NCBI RefSeq assembly: GCF_029087225.1
Contig: NZ_JARFJD010000002.1
Location: 372,001 to 436,000, forward strand
Direction: 5' to 3'
DNA length: 64,000 bases
Origin: Limnobacter olei
GTDB lineage: Bacteria > Pseudomonadota > Gammaproteobacteria > Burkholderiales > Burkholderiaceae_B
Below, piece by piece: positions 1-9,400 of this stretch (positions are counted from its first letter, which is position 1; every line of letters starts with the position of its first letter). The position numbers and the translations under genes were made by a program. A model generated the notes under the pieces. That model worked only from the letters and a program-made list of their open reading frames with translations. It had not been told where the DNA came from and did no database searches.

Positions 1-728
1 GACACGTCTAGCGCGTCTTGAGTACGTTGCTGAGCTTCGATGTTTTGCAGACCACCACCAATAGTCAACGCGCCCAGTTTGTAAGTTGCAGCGATTTCAG
101 TTGAACGTACATCGTTTTCTTTGTCTGTTGTCGCTGTATTGTTTGCGGCATCATTTACACCACCACCCAAGGCGTGACGTGCATTAATTTGCACGCCAGC
201 GAATGTGCCGGCATAACCAAATGAGTTACCAACGCGCTGTTCACGGGTAATTGCCTGAGCAACACCGGCGGTTGTTGAACCAACAGTTGTCAAAGGACCA
301 CCATTGTTTGATACAGAACCAACCAATGACGCCTGGTTATACAAGGGAGCCTGTGAATCGTTACCACCGTCTTGTGAACCGATCACTGCCAAACCGTAGG
401 CACCCTTCAGGCCAAGGTAAGCGTGACGTGTGGACATAGGACCTGCTTCACCAGCGTTGCCTGTAGTCACTTCATCAGTGTTAACACCGAATTCGTAGGC
501 GAAAATGGCGCTCAAGCCACCGCCCAGATCTTCTACACCGCGAACGCCCAAGCGTGAGGATGCATCTTCAACTACGAAGTTACCGCCGCGATCTACGCCG
601 CCAGCCTCAGTAGACTGGTGATCCAGAGTTTGGTGGATACGACCGTACAAAGTTACGTTTGATGAATCAGCAAATACTGGAGCGGCAAATGCCAGGCCCA
701 GAGCAGCAGCTACTAGCTTCTTGTTCAT
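1..728 (-). CDS. Gram-negative general porin, N-terminal part (cut by window edge)
   Basis: Outer-membrane trimeric porin for passive diffusion of small hydrophilic solutes. The start at 728 gives a clear Sec signal peptide (MNKKLVAAALGLAFAAPVFA) with an AxA-type cleavage site. It is followed by DSSNVTLYGRI and then GGNFVVEDASSRLGVRGVED, the first beta strands of the Burkholderiales OmpC-like porin family. An AAGG-type Shine-Dalgarno (AAGGG) lies about 7 nt upstream. About 242 residues are present and the C-terminal strands lie beyond base 1. The family assignment is secure; which solutes it prefers cannot be read from the sequence. Confidence 0.93.
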   Translation of the reverse strand, partial: MNKKLVAAALGLAFAAPVFADSSNVTLYGRIHQTLDHQSTEAGGVDRGGNFVVEDASSRLGVRGVEDLGGGLSAIFAYEFGVNTDEVTTGNAGEAGPMSTRHAYLGLKGAYGLAVIGSQDGGNDSQAPLYNQASLVGSVSNNGGPLTTVGSTTAGVAQAITREQRVGNSFGYAGTFAGVQINARHALGGGVNDAANNTATTDKENDVRSTEIAATYKLGALTIGGGLQNIEAQQRTQDALDV

Positions 729-1020
729 ATTTCACCCTTATTAGTGTTGGTTGAATCTTTGCCGCCATTTCTAGCGGCACGAGAGACAATGTACACGGGG
801 TCCCTTAGGCCGACCAACCAAATCGTGGTGTGAGAATGGGGAAATCGGTGTTTTTGTCGCTGACGTGCAACAGGAGAAATTGATCAAACCCATAGTTTTA
901 TGACATCAACAATTCGCCAAAATCGCCCTGAGAGCCTCAAAAAGCCTTGTGAATGAAAAACTTAGAATTTCAGAACCGGTCAAACGAGACACCAAAGCAG
1001 GAGGGGCTGGAGGCAACACC
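729..1020 (-). promoter_or_regulatory. Porin leader and promoter region
   Basis: This 292-bp gap separates the porin start from the stop of the gene at 1021-1845. On the minus strand it holds the porin ribosome site (AAGGG near 737) and a small leader hairpin around 765-782 (GCCGC / GCGGC arms). A TACATT hexamer at 793-788 could serve as a -10 box, but I see no convincing -35 at standard spacing. No gene is supported here. Confidence 0.35.
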
Positions 1021-1845
1021 TTAACTGTGACTTTTAACCAACAAGAGGCGGTCTGAACGACCCATTTCTTCGCAAACCAGGGTGATAACCTCTGAAGCAC
1101 AGATCACCCGATCCGCGTATGCAATCAGGCCCATGGCCTGGGGCAAGCCCAGTTGTAACCAATGTGGATGGTGAGTACTTAACTGGCGGGCCAACAAGCG
1201 ATTGTCACCTACCACCGCAGCCACGGTTAAATGCGCATTACCCCCAAGCTGGGCCAGGCTGGCTTGCAGTGCTTGCCATTGCAAATCCAGACTCGTGGAT
1301 TCATTTTCTTCGGCATAGAGCAAGGCCACGACCTTGGTCAGACTCGGCGATGTTTTGCGATACAGCTGGGTTGCGTAAGCCAATGCTTGAGGCCCAGCCT
1401 GTAACAAAGGCCGCTCAGCGTGCAGGAAAGCAGATAAATCCTGTTGAGTAAACCGCCCGCCAACATTCAACATTTTTTGAACATGCTGAAATTGTGCAGC
1501 GGCTTGCTGATTTTGCTCTGGCAAATCCGCCAAAGCGGAGACCCCAATGCAAAGGTTGAGCTTCAAACCGCGCAGCTTTTTAAACTGCGCGCGTTTTTCA
1601 AGGTAATAAGAAAGGCGAGGTTGGGCGGGGCGGCGAGGTTCAAGGGCACGCAATGGGATGTACACGGGCACCCGCTCATCCATTTCAAACAAAAACAAGC
1701 TGCCTCGTGGGCCAAACAAGACCCAATCTGCTCCGGGATGCTCAGCCTGCAATGGGCCAAGTGTGGCTCTTGCTGCAAGGGCACTGTGCAGCCCTTGGCC
1801 AAACCAAACGCCAATTCGCTGACTCACTGGCAAACATCCAGACAT
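1021..1845 (-). CDS. Putative GT-B / heptosyltransferase-like protein of an LPS core cluster
   Basis: 274 residues, family not firmly recognised. The N-terminus (GVWFGQGLHSALAARATLG then PGADWVLFGP) resembles the first Rossmann unit of family 9 glycosyltransferases. The C-terminus (YADRVICASEVITLVCEEMG) resembles the place where GT9 and ELM1-like proteins bind the nucleotide sugar, but the usual D-S/T-G-P-M-H motif is absent. The ATG at 1845 overlaps the stop of the upstream glycosyltransferase by one base (TGATG), so the two are translationally coupled. A TTG one codon earlier is possible. By context it probably acts in surface glycan assembly. The fold resemblance is an inference by eye. 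Confidence 0.6.
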   Translation of the reverse strand: MSGCLPVSQRIGVWFGQGLHSALAARATLGPLQAEHPGADWVLFGPRGSLFLFEMDERVPVYIPLRALEPRRPAQPRLSYYLEKRAQFKKLRGLKLNLCIGVSALADLPEQNQQAAAQFQHVQKMLNVGGRFTQQDLSAFLHAERPLLQAGPQALAYATQLYRKTSPSLTKVVALLYAEENESTSLDLQWQALQASLAQLGGNAHLTVAAVVGDNRLLARQLSTHHPHWLQLGLPQAMGLIAYADRVICASEVITLVCEEMGRSDRLLLVKSHS

Positions 1846-2978
1846 CAAGAGCGACCCAACCTTGGTGTTTGAATGGTGCCCACCAAGCCGTCAATATTGC
1901 TTTGTTTGCCAAACTGGGCCAACACGGTTTGCCGGCCCAGTGCTGCCATGTCTCGGGCTTTGTGGGGTTCAGCCAGCACAGCGCCCAGGGCTTGAACCCA
2001 GGCATCGAGCGCACCGGGCGCATGGGGCGCTGGGCACACATAACCTGTTACACCACTTTGTACAGTCTCGGGCAGGCCACCCACATTGCTGACAACCACA
2101 GGCACGCCCAAGCCCAGAGCTTCAATTTGGCTCATGCCCAAAGGCTCGTAACTGGAAGGCATGACCAACACATCCGCACGCTTGATGAGCGGTGCCACGG
2201 GGTTCAACATGCCCGGCAGCACCACATGCCTGCTCAGGCTCAAACGCCGCGCTTCGGTTTCGATAGCCTGGCGGGTTTCACCCTCGCCAGCTGCTACATA
2301 CAACAGGTTCGGAAACTGTGGGAGCAGGGCTTTCACCACCTGCAACATGAAACTGTGCCCCTTTTCAACCCTGAACATGGCTGCATGGGCAATCACAGGT
2401 CGCTGCTGCAAATCGCTCAGGCGGTCATCGAGTTCAGCGGGCAAGCCCAGCGCCGCAGCGGCGGCGATGCTTTCAAAATCAATGCCGGGGTACAAAACAC
2501 CAATTTTCTCGGGCAGTACCCCACTGTTTTGCAGCAATTGGTCTTTCAAAGCCTGGCTGGGCGTGAAGGTTTGGTCAAACATTTGGTTGTAAGTGAATGC
2601 TTTGGCCGGGCCGGGTTGGTAGGTGCGCATACGAATCAAGGTAGGCCGGGGCTTGAGCAAGCCAAGTTTTGCCAGGGTATGAATGGTAATAGAGCACAAA
2701 TTGGCATCGTGACTGCTGTGGCACACCACCGCAACCGGCTTGTGTTGCCGAACCAAATTGGCCAGTCTTAAAACACTGGGCGGGTGAATGGCATTTCGAA
2801 AGGCTACAAATTCAACATTCAAACCCAGCTTGTAGGCTTCCTGAGAAATTCGACTGCCTGGCCGGCACAATATGTAGGGGGTGTAACCTTTGGCTTTCAA
2901 GCCCACCGCCTGCTCGAGCAATTGCAGTTCTTGACCACCGATATTTTTGGAACTTTCTGAGAAGAAAATACTGGTCAT
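1845..2978 (-). CDS. Family 4 glycosyltransferase (GT-B), probably LPS core
   Basis: 377-residue GT-B glycosyltransferase that probably adds a sugar to the LPS core on the cytoplasmic side. The start at 2978 gives MTSIFFSESSKNIGGQELQL, where NIGGQE is the typical acceptor-side glycine loop of GT4 enzymes. An in-frame start 36 codons upstream would add a stretch with no family resemblance. The C-terminal domain has the GT4 signature VLVMPSSYEPLGMSQIEALG with the E-x7-E pair, then GVPVVVSNVGGLPE. It is the first gene of a two-gene unit with the coupled GT-B-like gene, and is divergent from the heptosyltransferase at 3127. Donor and acceptor sugars are unknown. Confidence 0.88.
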   Translation of the reverse strand: MTSIFFSESSKNIGGQELQLLEQAVGLKAKGYTPYILCRPGSRISQEAYKLGLNVEFVAFRNAIHPPSVLRLANLVRQHKPVAVVCHSSHDANLCSITIHTLAKLGLLKPRPTLIRMRTYQPGPAKAFTYNQMFDQTFTPSQALKDQLLQNSGVLPEKIGVLYPGIDFESIAAAAALGLPAELDDRLSDLQQRPVIAHAAMFRVEKGHSFMLQVVKALLPQFPNLLYVAAGEGETRQAIETEARRLSLSRHVVLPGMLNPVAPLIKRADVLVMPSSYEPLGMSQIEALGLGVPVVVSNVGGLPETVQSGVTGYVCPAPHAPGALDAWVQALGAVLAEPHKARDMAALGRQTVLAQFGKQSNIDGLVGTIQTPRLGRS

Positions 2979-3126
2979 TTGAATTGAAAAACAAAATTGG
3001 TTGAAATCACGGTCTATATTCGCTCTGTGTTTGCTCAACGTTTGCGCAGGTCTACTTAACAGTTTAATGTGCCACCGCGCGCGCATGGGCGTGAATTCAC
3101 TCTAATCAATACCGGGTTGAAATACT

Positions 3127-4185
3127 TTGCAAAAAATTTTGGTGATTAAATTAAGGCACCACGGGGATGTACTGTTAACTACCGCCTTGTACCATGCTTT
3201 GTACGACCAATTTCCCGGCGTGCAGGTGGACACCCTGATTTACAAAGAAACCACGCCCCTGTTGCAAAACAATCCACACTTAAACCGGGTGCTGTGTATC
3301 GACCGGAAGCTGAAAGGTTTTGCGAGGCTGAAGGCCGAACTTGGCCTAGTGTTTCAGGTAAGGCGTACCCGCTACGATGCCGTGGTGCATTTGACCGACC
3401 AATGGATTGGTGCGTTGGTGGCGCGCTTTTCAAATGCGCCTGTACGTGTACAAATGGCCTACGCGAAACGCGACAAGGCCCTGTGGCATGCCTGCTTTAC
3501 ACACCGCGTAGTACCCCCACCCCGCGGGCAAGCACACGCCGTGGAGCTAAACCTGCTGTGCCTGCAAGCCTTGGGCGTGAACCCCCGCAGCCTGCGCGGT
3601 GAAATGGTGTTGCGCCCCAGCCCTGAAAACCTGGACAAAGCCGACCAACTCTTGGCCGGGCACAAAGTGAACGGACCATTCGTATTGATTCACCCCGCTG
3701 CCCGTTGGCCTTTTAAGTGCTGGGAAGACGAGAAGTTTGCCGACGTGGTGGTGCATTTGCTGAGCCAAGGTTTGCACGTGGTACTCACCTGTAGCCCTGA
3801 CCCAGTGGAGTTGGCGATGACAGCCGAAATAGAACGCTTGGCGCGCGCAAAGTTTTCAAAGGGTTCAAGCCAGTTGGTGAATGTGGGCGGCAAAATGAGC
3901 CTGCCCCTGTTGGCGGCTTTGCTGAAGTTAAGCAAGTTTTATGTGGGCGTGGATTCCGCACCCATGCACATGGCTGCTGCATTGAATGTGCCGCAGGTGG
4001 CGCTGTTTGGCCCTTCATGGGTACAGGAATGGCGGCCGTGGTCCGACAAAGCCACGGTCATTTACGCGGGCGACTTTGGGCCACTTCCCCACCCGGACAG
4101 CATCAACACCGACGACACCACACGACTTCTGAGCGCAATCCCCACGGATGTAGTGATTCAGGCGGTGAACAAACTAATTGACTGA
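3127..4185 (+). CDS. rfaQ: Lipopolysaccharide heptosyltransferase III-like (GT9)
   Basis: 352-residue family 9 heptosyltransferase. It opens MQKILVIKLRHHGDVLLTT, the hallmark of RfaQ/WaaQ proteins. FVLIHPAARWPFKCWE marks the start of the C-terminal domain. FYVGVDSAPMHMAAALNVP is the conserved D-S-x-P-M-H ADP-heptose binding motif. The enzyme transfers a third heptose to heptose II of the LPS inner core. The start codon is TTG, fixed by the family N-terminus. It is divergent from the GT4 gene across a 148-bp gap and convergent with msbA. Its exact acceptor in this organism is inferred from the family. Confidence 0.9.
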   Translation: MQKILVIKLRHHGDVLLTTALYHALYDQFPGVQVDTLIYKETTPLLQNNPHLNRVLCIDRKLKGFARLKAELGLVFQVRRTRYDAVVHLTDQWIGALVARFSNAPVRVQMAYAKRDKALWHACFTHRVVPPPRGQAHAVELNLLCLQALGVNPRSLRGEMVLRPSPENLDKADQLLAGHKVNGPFVLIHPAARWPFKCWEDEKFADVVVHLLSQGLHVVLTCSPDPVELAMTAEIERLARAKFSKGSSQLVNVGGKMSLPLLAALLKLSKFYVGVDSAPMHMAAALNVPQVALFGPSWVQEWRPWSDKATVIYAGDFGPLPHPDSINTDDTTRLLSAIPTDVVIQAVNKLID

Positions 4186-4247
4186 GCTCGCGTACTGCGC
4201 CCACACACTGAACGTACACAATGAGCAAGCCCAGCCGGCCGGTTCAA

Positions 4248-6011
4248 TCAAGGCTTGATTTCGGTCATTTGGTTCTGAATGGAATGCAGGTAATGGTATT
4301 TGCCCTGCCTGGCCAGCAGTTCCTGGTGGGTGCCCTGCTCAATCAACTTGCCCTGGTCCAGCACGATAATGAAATCGGCCGTGGTCAGCGTGGACAATCG
4401 ATGTGCAATCACCAAAGTGGTTCGACCATGGCGCAGTCGCTCCATGTCTTCTTGAACCTCACGCTCGGCTTCGGAATCGAGTGCAGAAGTGGCCTCATCG
4501 AGAATAAGAATGGGCGCATTCTTGAGAAATGCCCTAGCAATTGAAATACGCTGGCGCTGACCGCCAGATAATCTCAGTCCGTTGTCGCCCAGCATCGTAT
4601 CAAGCCCATTTTCCAGTTTTTCAATAAAAGGCAGGGCGTTGGCCATGCGTGCGGCATTTAAAATGGCTTCATCGCTGGCACCACGCATTTCGCCGTAAGC
4701 TATGTTGTTGCGCACCGTGTCATTCAGCAAATGGCTTTCCTGGGTTACCACTGCAATTTGGCGACGAAGGCACTGCAAATCCCATAGTTTCAAATCCACA
4801 CTGTCCAGCTTCACCACGCCGCTTGTGGGGTCCAGAAAACGAGGCAGCAAGTTGATCAATGTTGACTTGCCACCGCCCGACACACCGACGATACCCACCG
4901 TTTGCCCGGGTTTGACCCACAAATTGATGTCCATCAATGTAGGCGCTTCGGCACCAGGAAAGCTAAGGCCCACTTTGTTGAATTCTATATAGCCCAGAGC
5001 TCGATCGGTGGTGTGGGTGCCGCTGGAATTCTCAACCGAGCGGTCGACAACCCGGAATACGTTGTCAGCAGCCGCCAAGCCCTTTTGAAGCTGCTGGTTG
5101 ATGTTGGTCAAGCGCTTCACCGGGGCCAACAACATCATCATCGCGGTCATGAAAGAGGCGAAATCGCCCGCAGTCATGCTGTCGCTTTCAGCCAAAATAC
5201 CGGCGAAGTACACCACGGCTGCCACAGCAGCAGCAAGTATCCACTGAACAATTGCGGAGTTGGCGGCGCTGGTCGCCACCAGCTTCACGCGCGACTTCAT
5301 GATTTCATCAGCGCTTTTCATGAAGCGATCGGTTTCAACCTGCTGCGCACCGTAAATCTTGATGATTTTTTGCGCGCCAATTACCTCGGAAATACTTTGC
5401 ACCAAATCTGCATGCGAGGTTTGTGCGCTGTGTGCAAAGCGGTTCAAACGCTTGGCTGCCACCGACACACCAATGGCAATCAAGGGAAGAATTGCAAAGC
5501 AGATCAGGGTGAGCTGCCAGTTGGTGTAAAGCAAAATGGCCATAAGGCCGATCACGATTGCCCCGTCTCGGATTAGCACCGTGATGATGTTGAAACCCGC
5601 TTCAGTGACCGCATCCACGTTGGTTGACACGGTGGAGATAATTTTACCGGCGGGCTGTTCTACAAAATACGAATTGGGAAAACGCAAAATGCGAGACAGC
5701 ATGTCAAACCGCAAATCATGAACTACCAATCCAGCCAGCTTGGCACTGCAATACTCGTTGATGTAGGTGGCCAAACCGCGGATGAGGAACAACACAATAA
5801 TAATGACTGGAAGCCACTTCGCCATTTCGGTTCGTTCACCGGAGAAGTTTTCGTCGATCAGCGGTTTCATCAAGCTGGCAAACAAAGGCTCGGTGACAGC
5901 GGCAAAAACCAAGGCCACCAATGAAGTGGCAAACAGCGGCCAATAGCGAAGGCTGTAGGACAATAAGCGTTTGTAGAGGCCTTTGGCGGTGTAGTCGAGG
6001 TTTTCAGGCAT
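4248..6011 (-). CDS. msbA: Lipid A export ABC transporter, permease/ATP-binding protein MsbA
   Basis: 587-residue half-transporter that flips lipid A-core across the inner membrane as a homodimer. The N-terminal 330 residues hold six membrane segments (for example YWPLFATSLVALVFAAV and VIIIVLFLIRGLATYI). The nucleotide-binding domain has Walker A GVSGGGKST near residue 378, the signature LSGGQRQRIS near 480, Walker B ILILDEATSALD and the switch histidine in VIAHRLSTL. Length and domain order match MsbA. The neighbouring LPS core glycosyltransferases support the role. A second, ATM1-type half-transporter at 56806 is clearly different. Confidence 0.95.
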   Translation of the reverse strand: MPENLDYTAKGLYKRLLSYSLRYWPLFATSLVALVFAAVTEPLFASLMKPLIDENFSGERTEMAKWLPVIIIVLFLIRGLATYINEYCSAKLAGLVVHDLRFDMLSRILRFPNSYFVEQPAGKIISTVSTNVDAVTEAGFNIITVLIRDGAIVIGLMAILLYTNWQLTLICFAILPLIAIGVSVAAKRLNRFAHSAQTSHADLVQSISEVIGAQKIIKIYGAQQVETDRFMKSADEIMKSRVKLVATSAANSAIVQWILAAAVAAVVYFAGILAESDSMTAGDFASFMTAMMMLLAPVKRLTNINQQLQKGLAAADNVFRVVDRSVENSSGTHTTDRALGYIEFNKVGLSFPGAEAPTLMDINLWVKPGQTVGIVGVSGGGKSTLINLLPRFLDPTSGVVKLDSVDLKLWDLQCLRRQIAVVTQESHLLNDTVRNNIAYGEMRGASDEAILNAARMANALPFIEKLENGLDTMLGDNGLRLSGGQRQRISIARAFLKNAPILILDEATSALDSEAEREVQEDMERLRHGRTTLVIAHRLSTLTTADFIIVLDQGKLIEQGTHQELLARQGKYHYLHSIQNQMTEIKP

Positions 6012-6094
6012 GAAAGGTGAACGTGGGTTGGATGGTCGAAGTTTACACGGTTGTGAGTGGCAAGCGAGTTCGACTCAAGCGGCATGTGCTCGTC

Positions 6095-6150
6095 GCGCAA
6101 TCAGCCTGTGCATGCTGCCCAGTCAGCGCGTGTTCGCTTGCACAATCAGC
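6095..6150 (-). repeat. Three direct repeats of GCTGAYTGNGC upstream of msbA
   Basis: On the minus strand the motif reads GCTGATTGTGC (6150-6140), GCTGACTGGGC (6127-6117) and GCTGATTGCGC (6105-6095). Start-to-start distances are 23 and 22 bp, about two helical turns, so all copies face the same side of the DNA. They lie 84-139 bp upstream of the msbA start. A fourth exact match to the consensus, GCTGATTGGGC, is on the plus strand at 6331-6341. The array looks like an operator for a cooperative DNA-binding protein, but no known regulator site was recognised. Confidence 0.5.
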
Positions 6151-6196
6151 GCGAATCCCAATCTCTCGCCAGAAAACCTGTTGATCCCTTGCTGAG

Positions 6197-6292
6197 CCTT
6201 GCGATGCCTGAGAACGACCCTCCTAAACTGCGGGTCGGGTCCGTTCTCTGTCGCCCATGCTGGGCAACACCGGCCCTGCTCGGCACGCAAGG
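6197..6292. other. Predicted branched stem-loop structure, possible small RNA
   Basis: A closing stem pairs 6197-6208 (CCTTGCG, bulged A, TGCC) with 6282-6292 (GGCACGCAAGG), giving 11 base pairs. Inside it, 6210-6220 pairs with 6237-6248 (GAGAACG and ACCC with one bulged C), and 6253-6265 forms a GCCC/GGGC hairpin. The result is a multi-branched fold of 96 nt. The strand is not determined. It is not a tRNA: there is no T-loop GTTCRAN motif and no anticodon arm of the right size. Confidence 0.45.
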
Positions 6293-6403
6293 GCAGGTTT
6301 TCTTGAAGGCGAGGCGATCGGGACATCGCTGCTGATTGGGCTAGCTCAGCAACCCCGACGAGTTGGCGACAGCGCCATAGTTTCCGCCAAACTGGCTGAT
6401 CAA

Positions 6404-9400
6404 TTAGCCAAACACCCACTTGGCATTGCCCTCACCCAGCCAGCCCTGCATTTCAATCAGCAGGTCTTCCTCCGGGCGCACCTTCCAGTCGCTGCTCAGT
6501 TGCGCCACGCAGGCAGCCTGCCCATTGTGATAGTCAATTTCGACCAAACAACCCTGCTCGGGATCGCGGAAAGGCTCCAGCATGGCGCGCAGCTTTTCAG
6601 CATCCGATTGCCCGTTCATGCTCAGCCTCAAGCGGCTGACAAAGTGGGCCCGGGCACTGGCCAGTGAATACAGGTTCTCGGCAGAAATTCGCAAGCCCCC
6701 GGTGTAAGAATCTTCAGAAACCTTGCCTTGCAGCACGAGTAGCGAATCTTCTTTGAGCAGGTTGCGGTTGGCCTCAAACTGCTCATTGAAAATAGACAAT
6801 TCAACTTGCGCAGTAGAGTCATCCAGCAACACAACCGCCATTTTCCCGCGCTTGGTCATCATGGTCCGTAGCGAGGCAATCACACCCGCCATCCACACCA
6901 AATCCCGGCCCGGCGACAGGTCTTTCAACTTCAGTTTGACGAACTGGCGCACTTTGTCTTCATCGGCCTTGAACAAATGCCCGCTGAAGTAATAACCCAA
7001 AGCCGCTTTTTCCTGCTGCAACTTTTCGCGTTCGCTCCAGGTGGGCACATCCACCAATTCCGGTGGTGCATCGCCTCCCAGGTCTTCACCAAACAAACTC
7101 ACCTGTGCAGCGGTGGCGGCTTGTTGGGCAGCCCATTCCATAGCCTGACCCGAACTGGCCAACAACTTGGCACGATCAGAATTCAGCGAATCGAATGCAC
7201 CTGCGCGAATCAGCGCCTCAATCACCCTGCGGTTAATTTGCTTGCTGTCCACCCGTTTCACGAAATCGAACAGGCTGGTGAAAGGGCCGTTCGCAGTGCG
7301 TTCGGCCACAATCGCCTCGCAGGCAGCTTGGCCAGTTCCTTTTACAGCACCCAAACCATAGCGAATGGCGCTTGCACGCTTCTCACCATCAATGCGAACC
7401 GCCGTGAAACGGAAATTGGATTCGTTCACGTCCGGGCCTAGCATGGTGACGGTTGTGCCCGCTTTTTTGCCAGGCACCTGACACATGGCCATGGCGTCTT
7501 CGACAAATACCTTGACCTTGTCAGTATCATCCATGTCTGAACTCATGGATGCAGCCATGAATTCCGCTGGGTAATGCGCTTTCAACCAGGCTGTGTGGTA
7601 CGCAATTAGCGCATAAGCGGCCGAGTGCGATTTGTTGAAACCATATTCCGCAAACTTTTCCATCAAGTCGAAAAGCTGCTTAGCCACGGCCGGGTCCACA
7701 CCACGCTCGGTGGCACCAGTCGTGAAAATTTCACGCTGCTTGGCCATTTCCTCGGGCTTCTTTTTACCCATGGCTCGCCGCAACAGGTCAGCGCCGCCCA
7801 AGCTGTAGCCGGCCAGAATCTGGGCAACCAGCATCACCTGCTCTTGGTAAACAATCACACCGTAGGTGCTTTTCAGGATGCCTTCCAGCTTGGGGTGGAA
7901 GTACCACTCCGCGCGCCCTTTGCCGGTTTTGGAGGTTTCCTTTTTACGCGCAATGAAGTCGTCCACCATGCCGGAGCCCAAAGGGCCAGGGCGGTTCAGC
8001 GCCATCAAGGCAATGATGTCTTCGAAGTTGTCCGGCTTGAGCTTCTTTTCAAGGTCTTTCGCGGAACGCGATTCAGACTGGAACACTGCAGTCGTGTTGC
8101 CCTCTGAAAATAACTGATACACCGCAGGGTCGTCCAGCGGCAGGTCTTCGAGGCGAAAGTCGCGCTGGTCTTCGTAGTTCTCGCGCACCCAGCGCACAGC
8201 CCAGTCCAGAATGGTTAGGTTGCGCAAACCCAAGAAGTCGAACTTCACCAAACCCACAGCTTCCACGTCGTCTTTGTCGTACTGCGACACCACAGAATCG
8301 GTAGAACCATCAGCACAATACAAGGGGCAGAAATCGGTCAGTTTGCCCGGTGCGATCAACACACCACCCGCGTGCATGCCAACGTTGCGGGTCAAGCCCT
8401 CCAAAGGCCTTGCCACTGCGATGATTTCCTTGGCTTCGTCTTCATTTTCTACCCGCTCTTTGAAAGTGGGTTCTTCATTCAACGCGCGCTCAAGGTCCCA
8501 AGGATCGGTGGGTGTTTGCGGAATCAGCTTCGACAGGCCGTCGCAATACATGTAAGGCATGTCGAGCACACGGCCCGCATCGCGAATAACAGCCTTTGCT
8601 CCCAAGGTACCGAAGGTCGCAATTTGACTAACCGCATCGCGCCCGTAGTTTTGCTTCACGTAATCGATGACTCGGTCGCGGTTGTCCTGGCAAAAGTCGA
8701 TGTCAAAGTCGGGCATGGAAACCCGCTCGGGGTTCAGGAAACGCTCGAACAGCAAGTCGTACCGCAAGGGATCAAGATCGGTAATACCCAAAGCATAAGC
8801 CACCAGCGAGCCTGCACCAGAACCACGTCCAGGGCCCACAGGCACACCATTGCTTTTGCCCCAGTTAATGAAGTCCTGAACAATCAGGAAGTAACCGGGA
8901 AAGCCCATGCCAATGATGGTGTCGCATTCAATTTTCAAACGCGCTTCATATTCCGGGCGCATCTTTTCCCGTTCCTCAATATTCGGGAACAGGTGTGCCA
9001 AACGCTTCTCCAAACCCTCCTTCGACAAATGCACCAAGTAATCGTCCAATGTCATGCCATCGGGCGTGGGGAATGCGGGCAACTTGGGCTTGCCCAATTC
9101 AAGCGTTAAATTACACCGCTGGGCAATTCGAATGCTGTTTCGAACAGCACTGGGAATGTCGGCGAACAGCTCTGCCATTTCCTGTGCGGTTTTGAAATAC
9201 TGCTGCTCGGTAAAACGACGCGGCCTGCGCGGGTTCGACAAAATTTCGCCCTGTGCAATACACACCCGCGCTTCATGCGCGCGGAAATCTTCAGGCTTCA
9301 AAAACTGGATGGGGTGAGTGGCGACCACAGGCAACTGCAACTTGGCGGCCAACTGGCAACTCAGGTTCACCAGATTCTCGGCTTCGGTAGACCCGTCGCG

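Larger units (their letters stand above)
6012..6403. other. Non-coding gap between dnaE end and msbA start
   Basis: 392 bases with no convincing gene; the short open frames here have no family resemblance and no good ribosome sites. The gap must carry the msbA promoter on the minus strand. It also contains three evenly spaced copies of an 11-bp motif at 6095-6150, one inverted copy at 6331-6341, and a predicted branched fold at 6197-6292. I could not match it to RNase P RNA, tmRNA, 6S or SRP RNA by their conserved motifs. Confidence 0.6.

Noticed and set aside
1653-2771. Long plus-strand open frame of 372 codons
   Set aside because: It lies antisense to the two glycosyltransferase-fold genes, has no family resemblance, and is rich in Gln and His as expected from the complement of their codons.
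6197-6292. Cloverleaf-like fold considered as selC or another tRNA
   Set aside because: It has no T-loop consensus, no 7-base anticodon loop and no CCA end.
6123-6419. Minus-strand open frame of 98 codons overlapping the dnaE end
   Set aside because: No recognisable protein features or ribosome site; it crosses the predicted RNA fold and the dnaE stop.
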